Positions 23,024 to 31,163 of a stretch of 31,163 nucleotides of DNA are shown one piece after another. The translations under genes and the position numbers were made by a program. The stretch comes from JAICYJ01 sp045806525. GTDB taxonomy: Bacteria; Actinomycetota; Thermoleophilia; Gaiellales; JAICJC01. The first letter of the stretch is position 1. Every line of letters begins with the position of its first letter. Location of the stretch: positions 1 to 31,163 of the forward strand of contig JBJMJD010000069.1 in NCBI GenBank assembly GCA_045806525.1, written 5' to 3'. Below the pieces are notes generated by a model. It searched no databases, was not told where the DNA came from, and worked only from the letters and a program-made list of their open reading frames with translations.

Positions 23024-24011
23024 CGGGTTCATCGTCACCGCCATCAAGTCGTTCGTGCTGGTCAACCTGGTGATGGTGATGTTCGCGTTCATGACCTGGT
23101 TCGAGCGGCGGCTGATCGGCCGCTTCCAGGTGCGCCTCGGCCCCAACCGCGTGGGGCCGTTCGGCCTGCTGCAGCCGATCGCCGACCTGGGCAAGCTGAT
23201 CCAGAAGGAGAGCCTGATCCCGGTCGGCTCGAGCGCCTTCCTGTACCTGGTGGCGCCCGTGATCTCGCTCTTCAGCGCGCTGATGGTGTTCTCGGTGGTG
23301 CCGTTCGGCGGCCAGGCCACGATCCCCGGCACCGACTACCAGATCTACCTGTGGATCGCCGATCCCAACGTCGCCCTGCTGCTGGTGTTCGCGCTCGGCT
23401 CGTTCAGCTTCTACGGCTTCCTGGTGGGCGGCTGGTCGTCCAGCTCCAAGTACTCGCTGTACGGCTCGATGCGCGCCGTCTCCCAGCTGGTCAGCTACGA
23501 GGTGAGCCTGGCGCTGGCCGTGATCGGCGTGGTGATGATGTCGCAGACCCTGTCTCTGACCGGCATCGTCGATGCTCAGCAGCGCGACGGCATCTGGTAC
23601 ATCGTGCCGCAGTTCGTCGGCTTCGTGATCTACCTGCTGGCGTCGACGGCCGAGGTCAGCCGCATCCCGTTCGACCTGCCGGAGGCCGAGGGCGAGCTGG
23701 TGGCCGGCTACCACACCGAGTACGGCGGCATGCGCTGGGCGATGTTCCAGAACGCCGAGTACATCGCCCTGATCGCGTTCTCGGCCCTGGCATCGATCCT
23801 GTTCCTGGGCGGCTACGACGGGCCGTTTCTGCCGGGGCCGCTGTGGATGCTGATCAAGATGTTCATCTTCCTGTTCCTGTCGATCTGGGTGCGCTCGACC
23901 CTGCCACGCGTGCGCTATGACCGGCTGATGACGATCGGCTGGAAGGTGTTGCTGCCGCTGGCAACGATCAATTTGCTGGTCACCTCCGCGATCGTGGCCT
24001 ACCGAGCATGA
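23016..24011 (+). CDS. nuoH: NADH-quinone oxidoreductase subunit H
   Basis: Membrane subunit (331 residues, about 8 helices) at the junction between the peripheral and membrane arms, lining the quinone chamber. Conserved features: FERRLIGRFQVRLGPNRVGP (about 29-48), LQPIADLGKLIQKE (about 52-65), the acidic loop PFDLPEAEGELVAGYHTEYG (about 213-232) and the later RSTLPRVRYDRLM. The ATG at 23016 lies within the nuoG end (8-base overlap), and the stop overlaps the nuoI start as ATGA. Confidence 0.96.
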   Translation: MPDGFIVTAIKSFVLVNLVMVMFAFMTWFERRLIGRFQVRLGPNRVGPFGLLQPIADLGKLIQKESLIPVGSSAFLYLVAPVISLFSALMVFSVVPFGGQATIPGTDYQIYLWIADPNVALLLVFALGSFSFYGFLVGGWSSSSKYSLYGSMRAVSQLVSYEVSLALAVIGVVMMSQTLSLTGIVDAQQRDGIWYIVPQFVGFVIYLLASTAEVSRIPFDLPEAEGELVAGYHTEYGGMRWAMFQNAEYIALIAFSALASILFLGGYDGPFLPGPLWMLIKMFIFLFLSIWVRSTLPRVRYDRLMTIGWKVLLPLATINLLVTSAIVAYRA

Positions 24012-24505
24012 GCCCCGTCACCGACAACCTCAAGGGCTTCAGCGTCACGTTCCGGCACCTGTTCCGAAAGCCGGTGACGCAGCAGTTCCCCGACTACAAG
24101 CGCCCCGTGTACCCGCGCTTCCGCGGACGTCACCGCCTACACCGGCACGAGAACGGACTCGAGAAGTGCGTGGGATGCTCGCTCTGCGCTGCGGCCTGCC
24201 CAGCCGACTGCATCCGCGTGGTGGCGGCCGAGAACACGCCCGAGGAGCGCTATTCGGCCGGGGAGCGCTACGCGCGCATCTACGAGATCAACATGAGCCG
24301 CTGCATCTTCTGCGGCTACTGCGAGCTGGCCTGCCCGTTCGACGCGATCACGCTCGGCCACGACTACGAGCTGGCTGAGATGTCACGCGACGCGCTGGTC
24401 TACACCAAGCAGATGCTGCTGGAGCCCTCGCCCGAGGCCCGGCGCACGCCGGTGGCACCGGTCGACCCCTACGACATACCGGCCCAGGAGGACGGCGCGG
24501 CGTGA
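24008..24505 (+). CDS. nuoI: NADH-quinone oxidoreductase subunit I
   Basis: Ferredoxin-like subunit (165 residues) bearing the two [4Fe-4S] clusters N6a and N6b that feed cluster N2. Ligands: C54-x2-C57-x2-C60-x3-C64 (CVGCSLCAAAC) and C99-x2-C102-x2-C105-x3-C109 (CIFCGYCELAC). The amphipathic N-terminus (about 1-25) rests on the membrane arm. A Pro-rich C-terminal tail (about 140-165) follows the ferredoxin fold. It overlaps nuoH and nuoJ by four bases each. Confidence 0.96.
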   Translation: MSPVTDNLKGFSVTFRHLFRKPVTQQFPDYKRPVYPRFRGRHRLHRHENGLEKCVGCSLCAAACPADCIRVVAAENTPEERYSAGERYARIYEINMSRCIFCGYCELACPFDAITLGHDYELAEMSRDALVYTKQMLLEPSPEARRTPVAPVDPYDIPAQEDGAA

Positions 24506-25134
24506 CCTACGACATCGTGTTCGTCGTCGCGTCGGCGCTGGCGATCGCCTCGGCGCTGGGCGTGGTGCTGTCGGTGAACCCGTTCTACTCGGCCCTGTCG
24601 CTGATCATGCACCTGGTCTCGCTGGCCACCATGTACCTGCTGCTGCAGGCCGACTTCCTGGCCGCCGCGCAGGTGATCGTCTACGCCGGCGCGGTGATGA
24701 TCATGTTCCTGTTCGTGATCGCCTACCTCGGCAACCGCGCCGACGAGCCCACGCGCGACATCCCGCTGTGGCAGCTGGGGGCGGCGGTCGTGGCGGGAGC
24801 GGCGGTCGTGATCGAGATCGTGGTGGCGGTCGCCAGCCAGGCGTTCGGCCCCGGCAAGACCGTCACCGATCAGTTCGGCAACCCGAGCCTGGTCGCCAAC
24901 AGCTTCTTCTCGCGCTACCTGCTGGGATTCGAGGCCACATCGATCCTGCTGCTGGTGGCGGCGGTGGGCGCCGTCGTGCTCGGCTCCAGGCGACCCAGCC
25001 CGCGGGTCGACCAGCCGGACGCGTTCCCGGCCTCGCCGCTGCAGCCCGAGCTGGAATTGCAGGCCGCCGTGATGGGGGCCGAGACGGCGTTCCCCGTGCA
25101 CCACGTGCCCCGCAAGGACGAGGACGGCGGCTGA
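24502..25134 (+). CDS. nuoJ: NADH-quinone oxidoreductase subunit J
   Basis: Membrane-arm subunit with five predicted helices (210 residues). Helix 3 contains the conserved QVIVYAGAVMIMFLFVI (about 57-73), the pi-bulge helix that rotates during turnover. Start is GTG 24502 overlapping the nuoI stop (GTGA). After helix 5 (about 150-162) there is a soluble C-terminal tail of about 48 residues rich in Pro, Glu and His, of unknown role. Confidence 0.94.
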   Translation: MTYDIVFVVASALAIASALGVVLSVNPFYSALSLIMHLVSLATMYLLLQADFLAAAQVIVYAGAVMIMFLFVIAYLGNRADEPTRDIPLWQLGAAVVAGAAVVIEIVVAVASQAFGPGKTVTDQFGNPSLVANSFFSRYLLGFEATSILLLVAAVGAVVLGSRRPSPRVDQPDAFPASPLQPELELQAAVMGAETAFPVHHVPRKDEDGG

Positions 25135-25439
25135 TGCACATTGGCGTCGAGTACTTCGTGTCGGTGTCGGCGATGGTGTTCGGGATCGGCATGTTCGGCG
25201 TGTTCACGCGCCGCAGCCCGCTGATCCTGCTGCTGTCGGTGGAGCTGATGCTGAACTCCTGCAACCTCACGCTGATCGCGTTCTCGCGCTACTGGGGTGA
25301 GCAGAGCGGCCAGGTGTTCGCGCTGATCGTGATGGGCATCGCGGCCTCCGAGGTCGTCGTCGGCCTGGGGCTGGTGGTGGCCGTGGCGCGCCGCAAGGCC
25401 GAACTTGACGTCGACCGGCTGACGGCGCTCCGGCACTGA
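25134..25439 (+). CDS. nuoK: NADH-quinone oxidoreductase subunit K
   Basis: 101-residue, three-helix membrane subunit homologous to MrpC antiporter subunits. The conserved proton-channel glutamates are in LLLSVELMLNSCNL (about 32-45) and in the third-helix stretch ALIVMGIAASEVVVGL (about 63-78). The start overlaps the nuoJ stop by one base (TGATG), and the stop overlaps the nuoL ATG by one base. Confidence 0.95.
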   Translation: MHIGVEYFVSVSAMVFGIGMFGVFTRRSPLILLLSVELMLNSCNLTLIAFSRYWGEQSGQVFALIVMGIAASEVVVGLGLVVAVARRKAELDVDRLTALRH

Positions 25440-27346
25440 TGGAAACGCTCTCCTGGCTGTGTCTGTTCCTGCCGCTGGCAGGCGTGGTCCTGCTGGCCCT
25501 GGCCGGCAACCGGATCGGCCGCGAGCCGGCCTCCTGGCTGGCCACGGCCATCGCCTTCGCCTCGTTCGTCTGCGGCGCCGCCGTGTTCTTCTCGGTACTC
25601 GGCGAGAGCGAGAGCGCCCGCAGCCACGTCTACACCCTCTACACATGGGCCGGCGCCCACAACATCCACGTGCTGCGCGTGCCGCTGTCGATCCAGATCG
25701 ACCAGCTGTCGGTCGTGGAGATGCTGATCGTGTCCGGCGTGGGCGCGCTGATCGTCATGTACTCGATCGGCTACATGCACGGCGACCCCAAGCAGCGTCG
25801 CTTCTTCGCCTACCTCGACCTGTTCCTGTTCTCGATGCTGCTGCTGGTGATGGCCGGGAACTTCGTGCTGCTGCTGGCCGGCTGGGGCATGGTCGGCCTC
25901 TCGTCCTACCTGCTGATCGGGTTCTGGCACGAGCAGGAGGCGCCGGTGGCGGCCGCCAAGAAGGCCTTCGTGATGAACACGATCGGCGATGTCGGCATCG
26001 CCATCGCGATCTTCTTGATGGTGCGCGACATCGGCACCACCAACTACCACGAGGTGTTCACACGGGCGCACGACGTGTGGCCGAAGGGCAGCTCCGACGC
26101 CAACTGGGTGGCGCTGCTGCTGCTGGTGGGCGCCGTCGCCAAATCGGCCCAGATCCCGCTTCACACCTGGCTTCCCGACGCCATGGAGGGTCCCACCCCG
26201 GTCAGCGCCCTGATCCACGCGGCCACCATGGTGACGGCCGGCGTCTACCTGATCGCGCGCTGCCACGTGCTCTTCGCCAACGCACCCAACGTGCGCACCC
26301 TGGTGGCGGTGATCGGCGTCGCGACGCTGCTGATGGCAGGCGTGATCGCGCTCGTCCAGACCGACATCAAACGCATCATCGCCTACTCGACCATGAGCCA
26401 GATCGGCTACATGTTCGCGGCCGTGGGCGTGGCCGACGACTCGGCCGGCATGTTCCACCTGCTCACCCACGCCTTCTTCAAGGCGCTGCTGTTCCTGGGC
26501 GCCGGCATCGTGATCCACGCGCTCGCCAACGAGCAGGACGTGCGCCGGATGGGCGGCCTCTCCAAGGTGATGCCGCGCACGACCGCGCTGATGTGGGTGG
26601 GCACGATCGCGCTGATCGGGTTCTGGCCGCTGTCCAAGGACGCGATCCTGGAGGGTGCGCTGCAGGGGGGCGGCACCGCCGGCTGGATCGTGTACGTGGG
26701 CGGTCTGCTGGGAGCCGCCTTCACCGGCATCTACGCCACCCGGCTGATGCGGCTCGTGTTCTACGGCGAGATGAGCGATTTCGCAAAGGAGCATCTGCAC
26801 ACCGGCCATGGAGAAGCGCCGTGGACGATGTTCCTGCCGGTGGCGGCGCTGGCGGCCGGCGCAGTGCTGGTCGGATTCCTGTCGATCGGCTTTGGCATCA
26901 CCAACTTCTTCGGCGACTTCCTCGCGCAGACCGCGCCCACGATCGAGGCCACCGTGCCGCAGGACATCCTGACGACGGCGCTGGCCTGGGGCGTGGGCGG
27001 CGCCGGTGCGCTGTACGTGTGGCGGCTGTACGACGATCCCGCCCGGGTGGCCGCCGTGCGCAGCCGGTTCCAGACCATCGCCATCATCGCCGAGGCCAGG
27101 TTCGGCTGGGACGAGCTCTACTACAACATCGGCTACCGCCCGGCGGTGTGGCTGGCCGTCACGCTCGACAGCGTCGGTGAGCGCTGGATCATCGGCGGCT
27201 CGCTGTGGCTGGCGCGCACGACGGTGGCGACGGTGGCTAGGGCCACCGCGCTGGCACAGTCGGGGATCGTGCGGCAGTACGTGACCGTGCTGGCCGGCGG
27301 CGCGGCGCTGGTGGCCGTGTTCTTCCTCGGGAAGGCGAACCTGTGA
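25439..27346 (+). CDS. nuoL: NADH-quinone oxidoreductase subunit L
   Basis: Distal antiporter-like proton pump (635 residues) with the lateral helix HL at its C-terminus. The Proton_antipo_M core is clear: KSAQIPLHTWLPDAMEGPTP (about 235-254) followed by SALIHAATMVTAGVYLIAR, and KRIIAYSTMSQIGYMFAA (about 311-328). Core length and motif order match E. coli NuoL (613). Helices run almost to the end, where LAGGAALVAVFFLGKANL anchors HL. It overlaps nuoM by four bases (GTGA). Confidence 0.95.
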   Translation: METLSWLCLFLPLAGVVLLALAGNRIGREPASWLATAIAFASFVCGAAVFFSVLGESESARSHVYTLYTWAGAHNIHVLRVPLSIQIDQLSVVEMLIVSGVGALIVMYSIGYMHGDPKQRRFFAYLDLFLFSMLLLVMAGNFVLLLAGWGMVGLSSYLLIGFWHEQEAPVAAAKKAFVMNTIGDVGIAIAIFLMVRDIGTTNYHEVFTRAHDVWPKGSSDANWVALLLLVGAVAKSAQIPLHTWLPDAMEGPTPVSALIHAATMVTAGVYLIARCHVLFANAPNVRTLVAVIGVATLLMAGVIALVQTDIKRIIAYSTMSQIGYMFAAVGVADDSAGMFHLLTHAFFKALLFLGAGIVIHALANEQDVRRMGGLSKVMPRTTALMWVGTIALIGFWPLSKDAILEGALQGGGTAGWIVYVGGLLGAAFTGIYATRLMRLVFYGEMSDFAKEHLHTGHGEAPWTMFLPVAALAAGAVLVGFLSIGFGITNFFGDFLAQTAPTIEATVPQDILTTALAWGVGGAGALYVWRLYDDPARVAAVRSRFQTIAIIAEARFGWDELYYNIGYRPAVWLAVTLDSVGERWIIGGSLWLARTTVATVARATALAQSGIVRQYVTVLAGGAALVAVFFLGKANL

Positions 27347-28773
27347 CCGTCGCCCTGATCGCGCTGCCGCTGGTGTGCGCCGTGCTGATCGGCTTCGTGC
27401 CGCTCGACCGGCGCGTCGCCGCGGCGCTGGGGCTGATCGCGGCGCTCGCCGAGCTGGTGCTGGCGGCGGTCGCGATCGTCACCTTCAACGTCGGCGGCGG
27501 CACCCAGTTCGTGACCGACAGGGTGTGGATCCCGAACCTGATCGGCGGCGCCGACGTGCACTTCCACGTGGCCATGGACGGGCTGTCGATGTTCATGGTC
27601 GCCCTCACCGCCGTGGGCGTGGCCAGCGCCGTCTGGACCGCGATCCGCGCCGGCCGCGACCGCCTCAGCCTGTACCTGGGCCTCTTGCTGCTGCTCGAGG
27701 CATCGCTGGTGACGCTGTTCACGGCCCGCGATCTGGTGCTGTTCTACACGGGCTGGGAGGTGATGATGATCGCCCTGTTCGTGCTGATGGGCGTCTGGGG
27801 CGGTGAGCGGCGCCGCTTCGCCACGCTCCAGTTCATCATCTACTCGCTGACCGGCTCGCTGCTGATGCTGGTCGCCATCGCCGCGCTCGCGGTGGAGGGG
27901 CACTCGTTCGACCTGGGCGTGCTGGCGGCCCAGGGACGCGACTCGTGGTGGATGTTCGGCGCGTTCGCGCTGGCCTTCTGCATCAAGGCGCCGATGTTCC
28001 CGCTGCACGGCTGGCTGCCTGATGCCTACCGCCAGTCGACGCCCGAGGTGACGGCGCTGCTCTCCGGCGTCATCTCCAAGGCCGGCGCCTACGGGCTGAT
28101 CCGGTTCGCCGTGCCGCTGTTCCCGGACACCGCCTACCACTGGCGCTGGCTGTTTCTGGGCCTCGGCCTGGCCGGCCTGCTGTACGCATCGCTGGTCGCG
28201 TTCCGCCAGCCGGACGCGCGGGGCGTGGTCGCCTACTCCAGCGTCGGGCAGATGAACCTGATCATCATCGGCATCTTCGTGCTCGGGCCGGGCGGCGTCT
28301 TCAGCAACAACGGCCTCACCGGCGCCACCTTCCAGATGGTCAACCACGGCGTCGTCTCGCTGGCGGCGTTCCTGCTGATCGGCCTGGTCGAGCTGCGCAC
28401 GGGCACCGACGCGCTGAGATCGCTGGGCGGGCTGGCGAACCGGCGGCCCGTGGCCTCGACCGTGTTTCTGACGGCCGCGCTGTTCACGCTGGCGGTGCCC
28501 GGCTCGAGCGTGTTCATCTCGGAGCTCTACATCCTGATCGGCGCATTCGGCGAGCAGCCGCTGCTGGGCGCCGCCGCCTCGCTCGGGATCGTGCTGGCCG
28601 CCATGTACATGCTGCGCTGGTACTCGGCGATCGCGCACGAGGGCGACGGGGAGCGAATCGACGCCACGACGCCCGACCTGCGGCGCTCGGAGCTGGCGGT
28701 GGCGGTGCCGCTGCTGCTGATCCTGCTGGTGCTGTCGGCCTGGCCGTTCGGCGTGATGGAGCGGATTGGATGA
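27343..28773 (+). CDS. nuoM: NADH-quinone oxidoreductase subunit M
   Basis: Middle antiporter-like proton-pumping subunit (476 residues, about 14 helices). The core carries FTARDLVLFYTGWEVMMIAL (about 126-145; channel Glu in helix 5), the helix 7-8 motif CIKAPMFPLHGWLPDAYRQS (about 210-229), and VISKAGAYGLIRFA. Start is GTG 27343 overlapping the nuoL stop. Somewhat shorter at both ends than E. coli NuoM (509). It overlaps nuoN by four bases (ATGA). Confidence 0.95.
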   Translation: MTVALIALPLVCAVLIGFVPLDRRVAAALGLIAALAELVLAAVAIVTFNVGGGTQFVTDRVWIPNLIGGADVHFHVAMDGLSMFMVALTAVGVASAVWTAIRAGRDRLSLYLGLLLLLEASLVTLFTARDLVLFYTGWEVMMIALFVLMGVWGGERRRFATLQFIIYSLTGSLLMLVAIAALAVEGHSFDLGVLAAQGRDSWWMFGAFALAFCIKAPMFPLHGWLPDAYRQSTPEVTALLSGVISKAGAYGLIRFAVPLFPDTAYHWRWLFLGLGLAGLLYASLVAFRQPDARGVVAYSSVGQMNLIIIGIFVLGPGGVFSNNGLTGATFQMVNHGVVSLAAFLLIGLVELRTGTDALRSLGGLANRRPVASTVFLTAALFTLAVPGSSVFISELYILIGAFGEQPLLGAAASLGIVLAAMYMLRWYSAIAHEGDGERIDATTPDLRRSELAVAVPLLLILLVLSAWPFGVMERIG

Positions 28774-30242
28774 TCACGCTCACGGTCACGACAATCCCCG
28801 TCTCGTGGTCGGCGATCGCCCCCGAGATCGTGCTGCTCAGCTGCGCGTGCGTACTTCTCACCTGCGCGATCTTCCTGCCGGCACGGCTGGCCCATCCCGT
28901 CGGGGCGGCGGTCGCGGCGGGTGCCTTCCTCGCGGCCATGGTGGCGCCGGTGGCGCAGTGGCACGATGCGCCTCGAACAGCGTTCGACGACACGCTGCGG
29001 ATCGACGCATTCGGCAACGGTGCGCGGCTGCTGATCTTCGCGGCCGGCCTGCTGGCAGTGGTCGTGGCGTGGGGCATGCCGCACCTCGCCGACCGGGCGG
29101 TCGAGTACCACGCGCTGCTGCTGGCCGCCGGCGCCGGCATGTCGCTGCTGGCGGTGTCGAACAGCCTGGTGATCGCGTTCATCGCGCTGGAGCTGTTCTC
29201 GATCGCGCTGTACGTGCTGGTCGCGATCGACGTGGATGTGCTGCCCGGCCTGGAGGGCGCGCTCAAGTACCTGGTCGTGGGCTCGGTGGGCGCGGCCTTC
29301 CTGCTGTACGGGTCGGCGCTGGTCTACGGCGCCACCGGGCAGTTCGAGTTCGACCTGATCGCACAGTCGATCCGCCACGGCGACGCCCACGGCGGCGTGC
29401 TGCTGATGGGCGTCGCGATGATCGTCGTCGGCCTGGGGTTCAAGGCCAACTCGGCGCCGTTCCATATGTGGACGCCGGACGCGTACGAGGGAGCCCCCAC
29501 ACCGGTAACAGCGTTCATGTCGGCGGCCACCAAGACGGTGGCTCTGGTGCTTGCATTCCGCGTGCTGGTGGCGGCCTTTGGCGAGGACTCGGCGATCTGG
29601 CAGGACGCGATCGGAGCGCTCGCGGTCGCGTCGTTCGCGGTCGGAAACCTGGCGGCGCTGCGGCAGGCGAACGTGAAGCGGATGCTGGCCTATTCCACGA
29701 TCGGTCACACCGGCTTCCTGTTCACGGCGGTGGCCGTGCACACCCAGGCCGCAGCTCGCGCCATGTTCTACTACCTGGCCATCTACTCGCTGATGAACAT
29801 CGGCGCGTTCGCGCTCGTGGCGATCCGCGAGCGCGAACTGGGACGCCCGGTGCTGATCGATGACTTCCGCGGCTACGCCTACCGGCGGCCGCTGCTGGCG
29901 CTCTCGATGGTGGTGTTCATGCTGTCGCTGGCCGGGCTGCCGCCGATGGGCGGGTTCATCGCCAAGATCACGATCTGGAGCAGCGCCGTCGACGCCGGGC
30001 AGACCTACCTGGCGGTCGTGGGCGTGGCCGCGACCCTGGTCGGTCTCGGGTACTACCTGAAGATCCCGTTCGCGCTGGTCGACCGGGATGTGCCGGTCCC
30101 GGAGTCGCCATATCGCCCGGCGTTCGCCGTGACATCGGCTACCGTAGTGACAACGGCGGTCGCGGTGATGGTGCTCGGGATCATTCCCGGGCCGCTCCTC
30201 GATCTGGCGCAGACGGCAAGTGCATCACTGATCGGGAGATGA
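28770..30242 (+). CDS. nuoN: NADH-quinone oxidoreductase subunit N
   Basis: Third antiporter-like subunit (490 residues, about 14 helices), closest to NuoK. Conserved motifs: VIAFIALELFSIALYVLVAI (about 131-150; channel Glu), GFKANSAPFHMWTPDAYEGA (about 223-242) followed by PTPVTAFMSAATK, and KRMLAYSTIGHTGFLF (about 304-319). The C-terminus is a helix (GIIPGPLLDLAQTASASLI). It is the last structural gene of the nuo operon and overlaps the next reading frame, whose preferred start is 30245, 3 bases after the nuoN stop. Confidence 0.95.
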   Translation: MITLTVTTIPVSWSAIAPEIVLLSCACVLLTCAIFLPARLAHPVGAAVAAGAFLAAMVAPVAQWHDAPRTAFDDTLRIDAFGNGARLLIFAAGLLAVVVAWGMPHLADRAVEYHALLLAAGAGMSLLAVSNSLVIAFIALELFSIALYVLVAIDVDVLPGLEGALKYLVVGSVGAAFLLYGSALVYGATGQFEFDLIAQSIRHGDAHGGVLLMGVAMIVVGLGFKANSAPFHMWTPDAYEGAPTPVTAFMSAATKTVALVLAFRVLVAAFGEDSAIWQDAIGALAVASFAVGNLAALRQANVKRMLAYSTIGHTGFLFTAVAVHTQAAARAMFYYLAIYSLMNIGAFALVAIRERELGRPVLIDDFRGYAYRRPLLALSMVVFMLSLAGLPPMGGFIAKITIWSSAVDAGQTYLAVVGVAATLVGLGYYLKIPFALVDRDVPVPESPYRPAFAVTSATVVTTAVAVMVLGIIPGPLLDLAQTASASLIGR

Positions 30243-30244
30243 CG

Positions 30245-30889
30245 ATGAAGCGACTGGCAGCGGTGGCGGTTGGTGCGTTGGCGATCGTGGTGCTGTTCCC
30301 GGCCACGGCCAGCGCTCGGACACTCTCTCAGGGCATGTGCGGGCCGGACGTCCACCGCCTCCAGCACGAGCTGGGCCTGCACAAGTACCTGCCGACGGCC
30401 TACACGCCGGGGTGCTACGACTATCGCACGTCGCAGGCCGTGATGGCCTACCAGGGCTGGGCCCGGCTGACGCGCGACGGCGTGGCCGGATCGATCACGC
30501 AGGCGCGCCTGAAGAAGGCCGTGACGCCTCGGCCGTGGACCGGCAGCCGCCACTTCGCCCACGTCGAGGTGCACAAGGGCAGGCAGGTGCTGCTCCTGAT
30601 CGGCAAGCTGGGCAAGGTGCGGCGCGCGATCCACGTGTCGACAGCCGCGCCTGGCCACGTCACGCCCACCGGCCACTGGCACGTCTACTCGAAGTCGCGG
30701 ATGTCGTGGTCGGTCCCGTTCCACGTATGGCTGCCGTGGGCCAGCTACATCGTCGGCGGCATCGCGATGCACTCGTTCGCGAGCGTGCCCGGCTATCCGG
30801 CCTCGCACGGCTGCATCCGCATGCCGGCGCCGGAGGCCAGGTGGATGTACAAGCGAACCCCGATCGGCACGCCCGTCTGGGTCAAGTAG
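30245..30889 (+). CDS. Secreted L,D-transpeptidase (YkuD) with peptidoglycan-binding domain
   Basis: 214-residue exported cell-wall enzyme forming 3-3 peptide cross-links. Signal peptide about 1-25 (MKRLAAVAVGALAIVVLFPA, cleavage near ATASA). A PG_binding_1-like domain follows at about 28-92 (GPDVHRLQHELGL and later RDGVAGSITQARLKKA), then a YkuD domain (about 104-213) with the catalytic motif H176-SFASVPGYPA-S187-H188-G189-C190 and IRM; Cys190 is the nucleophile. The ATG at 30245 is preferred over ATG 30239 because GGGAG (30234-30238) lies 6 bases before it. The gene lies 2 bases after nuoN and is probably cotranscribed, an odd partner for complex I. Confidence 0.9.
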   Translation: MKRLAAVAVGALAIVVLFPATASARTLSQGMCGPDVHRLQHELGLHKYLPTAYTPGCYDYRTSQAVMAYQGWARLTRDGVAGSITQARLKKAVTPRPWTGSRHFAHVEVHKGRQVLLLIGKLGKVRRAIHVSTAAPGHVTPTGHWHVYSKSRMSWSVPFHVWLPWASYIVGGIAMHSFASVPGYPASHGCIRMPAPEARWMYKRTPIGTPVWVK

Positions 30890-30927
30890 CCGCGCGCAGG
30901 GCCCGCGAGATGGTTGATTCCCTATCC

Positions 30928-30958
30928 GCGTGATGTCCTGAGCGGCTGGGAATCACGC
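30928..30958 (+). terminator. Hairpin after the L,D-transpeptidase, possible terminator
   Basis: Perfect 7-bp stem GCGTGAT (30928-30934) with ATCACGC (30952-30958), 39 bases after the L,D-transpeptidase stop; the stem can extend by three pairs after one mismatch. There is no following T-run, so it would be a non-canonical terminator. It lies just inside the left inverted-repeat arm and may instead belong to that element. Confidence 0.3.
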
Positions 30959-30977
30959 AGCGCAAGGATCGAGGGAG

Positions 30978-31005
30978 GGTCGATATCGGGAATATCGGCC
31001 CGACC
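30978..31005. repeat. Bulged hairpin inside the 200-bp inverted-repeat segment
   Basis: GGTC (30978-30981) pairs with GACC (31002-31005), and GATAT (30982-30986) pairs with ATATC (30992-30996) around the loop CGGGA, leaving a five-base bulge (GGCCC) on one side. The AT-rich GATAT/ATATC core stands out in this GC-rich sequence. Function unknown; it supports the idea that the segment is structured rather than decayed coding DNA. Confidence 0.35.
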
Positions 31006-31163
31006 GAGGACGCCGCGATGCGCGGGTTCCCGGCCGCAGCCCACCAACCGCCCGAAGTACCGCGACGTTCTCAACGATCAGGCGCGCGTGGATAGGGAAT
31101 CAACCATCAGCGGTGCAGCAGGTGCCGCACCGGCCGCAGCCGCTCGCGCAGTGAGGCCGCATC

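Larger units (their letters stand above)
30909..31108. mobile_element. 200-bp segment bounded by perfect 19-bp inverted repeats, MITE-like
   Basis: The left arm GATGGTTGATTCCCTATCC (30909-30927) and right arm GGATAGGGAATCAACCATC (31090-31108) are exact reverse complements, and the whole segment is exactly 200 bp. No transposase frame fits inside. Immediate flanks show no obvious target-site duplication. Internal hairpins are at 30928-30958 and 30978-31005. It fits a miniature inverted-repeat element or an IS remnant; a structured RNA or binding site for a large complex cannot be excluded. Only one copy is visible here. Confidence 0.5.

Overview
The window is about 31 kb of very GC-rich (roughly 70% by eye), densely packed bacterial chromosome. 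The GC content, frequent GTG starts, one- to four-base stop/start overlaps, several apparently leaderless promoters, CIRCE-controlled groES-groEL and a YumC-type ferredoxin-NADP reductase suggest a free-living aerobic Actinomycetota. A deep-branching lineage such as Thermoleophilia is a reasonable guess, but this is inference and no marker here fixes the class.

Region 1 (1-4730) is mostly minus strand: the 5' part of groEL, groES, an MFS transporter, a small plus-strand ASCH/PUA-like protein, a TadG-like von Willebrand A protein, a degenerate GGDEF protein and a multi-zinc-ribbon protein. Two CIRCE operators flank a near-consensus promoter in front of groES, and the distal one lies inside the last codons of the MFS gene.

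Region 2 (4813-12362) is plus strand: pyruvate/2-oxoacid dehydrogenase E1-alpha, E1-beta and E2, then lipB and lipA, which make the lipoyl cofactor that E2 needs. No E3 gene lies in the window. A cupin protein, an alpha/beta-hydrolase fold protein whose nucleophile position is glycine, a class I glutamine amidotransferase and a small tail-anchored protein follow.

Region 3 (12379-15785) is minus strand: an ErpA/IscA-type Fe-S carrier with a Cys-rich tail, a ferredoxin/flavodoxin-NADP reductase preceded by a perfect 18-bp palindrome, a Mug/TDG-type DNA glycosylase and class II fumarase.

Region 4 (15981-30889) is plus strand: a complete 14-gene nuoA-N operon for respiratory complex I, with almost every junction overlapping, followed by a secreted L,D-transpeptidase. 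A 59-codon gene for an extremely acidic protein sits between nuoF and nuoG, joined to both by overlapping stop and start codons. It is the best candidate here for something undescribed.

Region 5 (30890-31163) has no convincing gene. It holds an exactly 200-bp segment bounded by perfect 19-bp inverted repeats with further hairpins inside, which looks like a small mobile (MITE-like) or structured element.

Functionally the window joins acetyl-CoA supply (PDH plus lipoylation), one TCA step (fumarase), Fe-S and ferredoxin redox supply (ErpA, FNR) and the NADH-oxidising respiratory chain (complex I with many Fe-S clusters).
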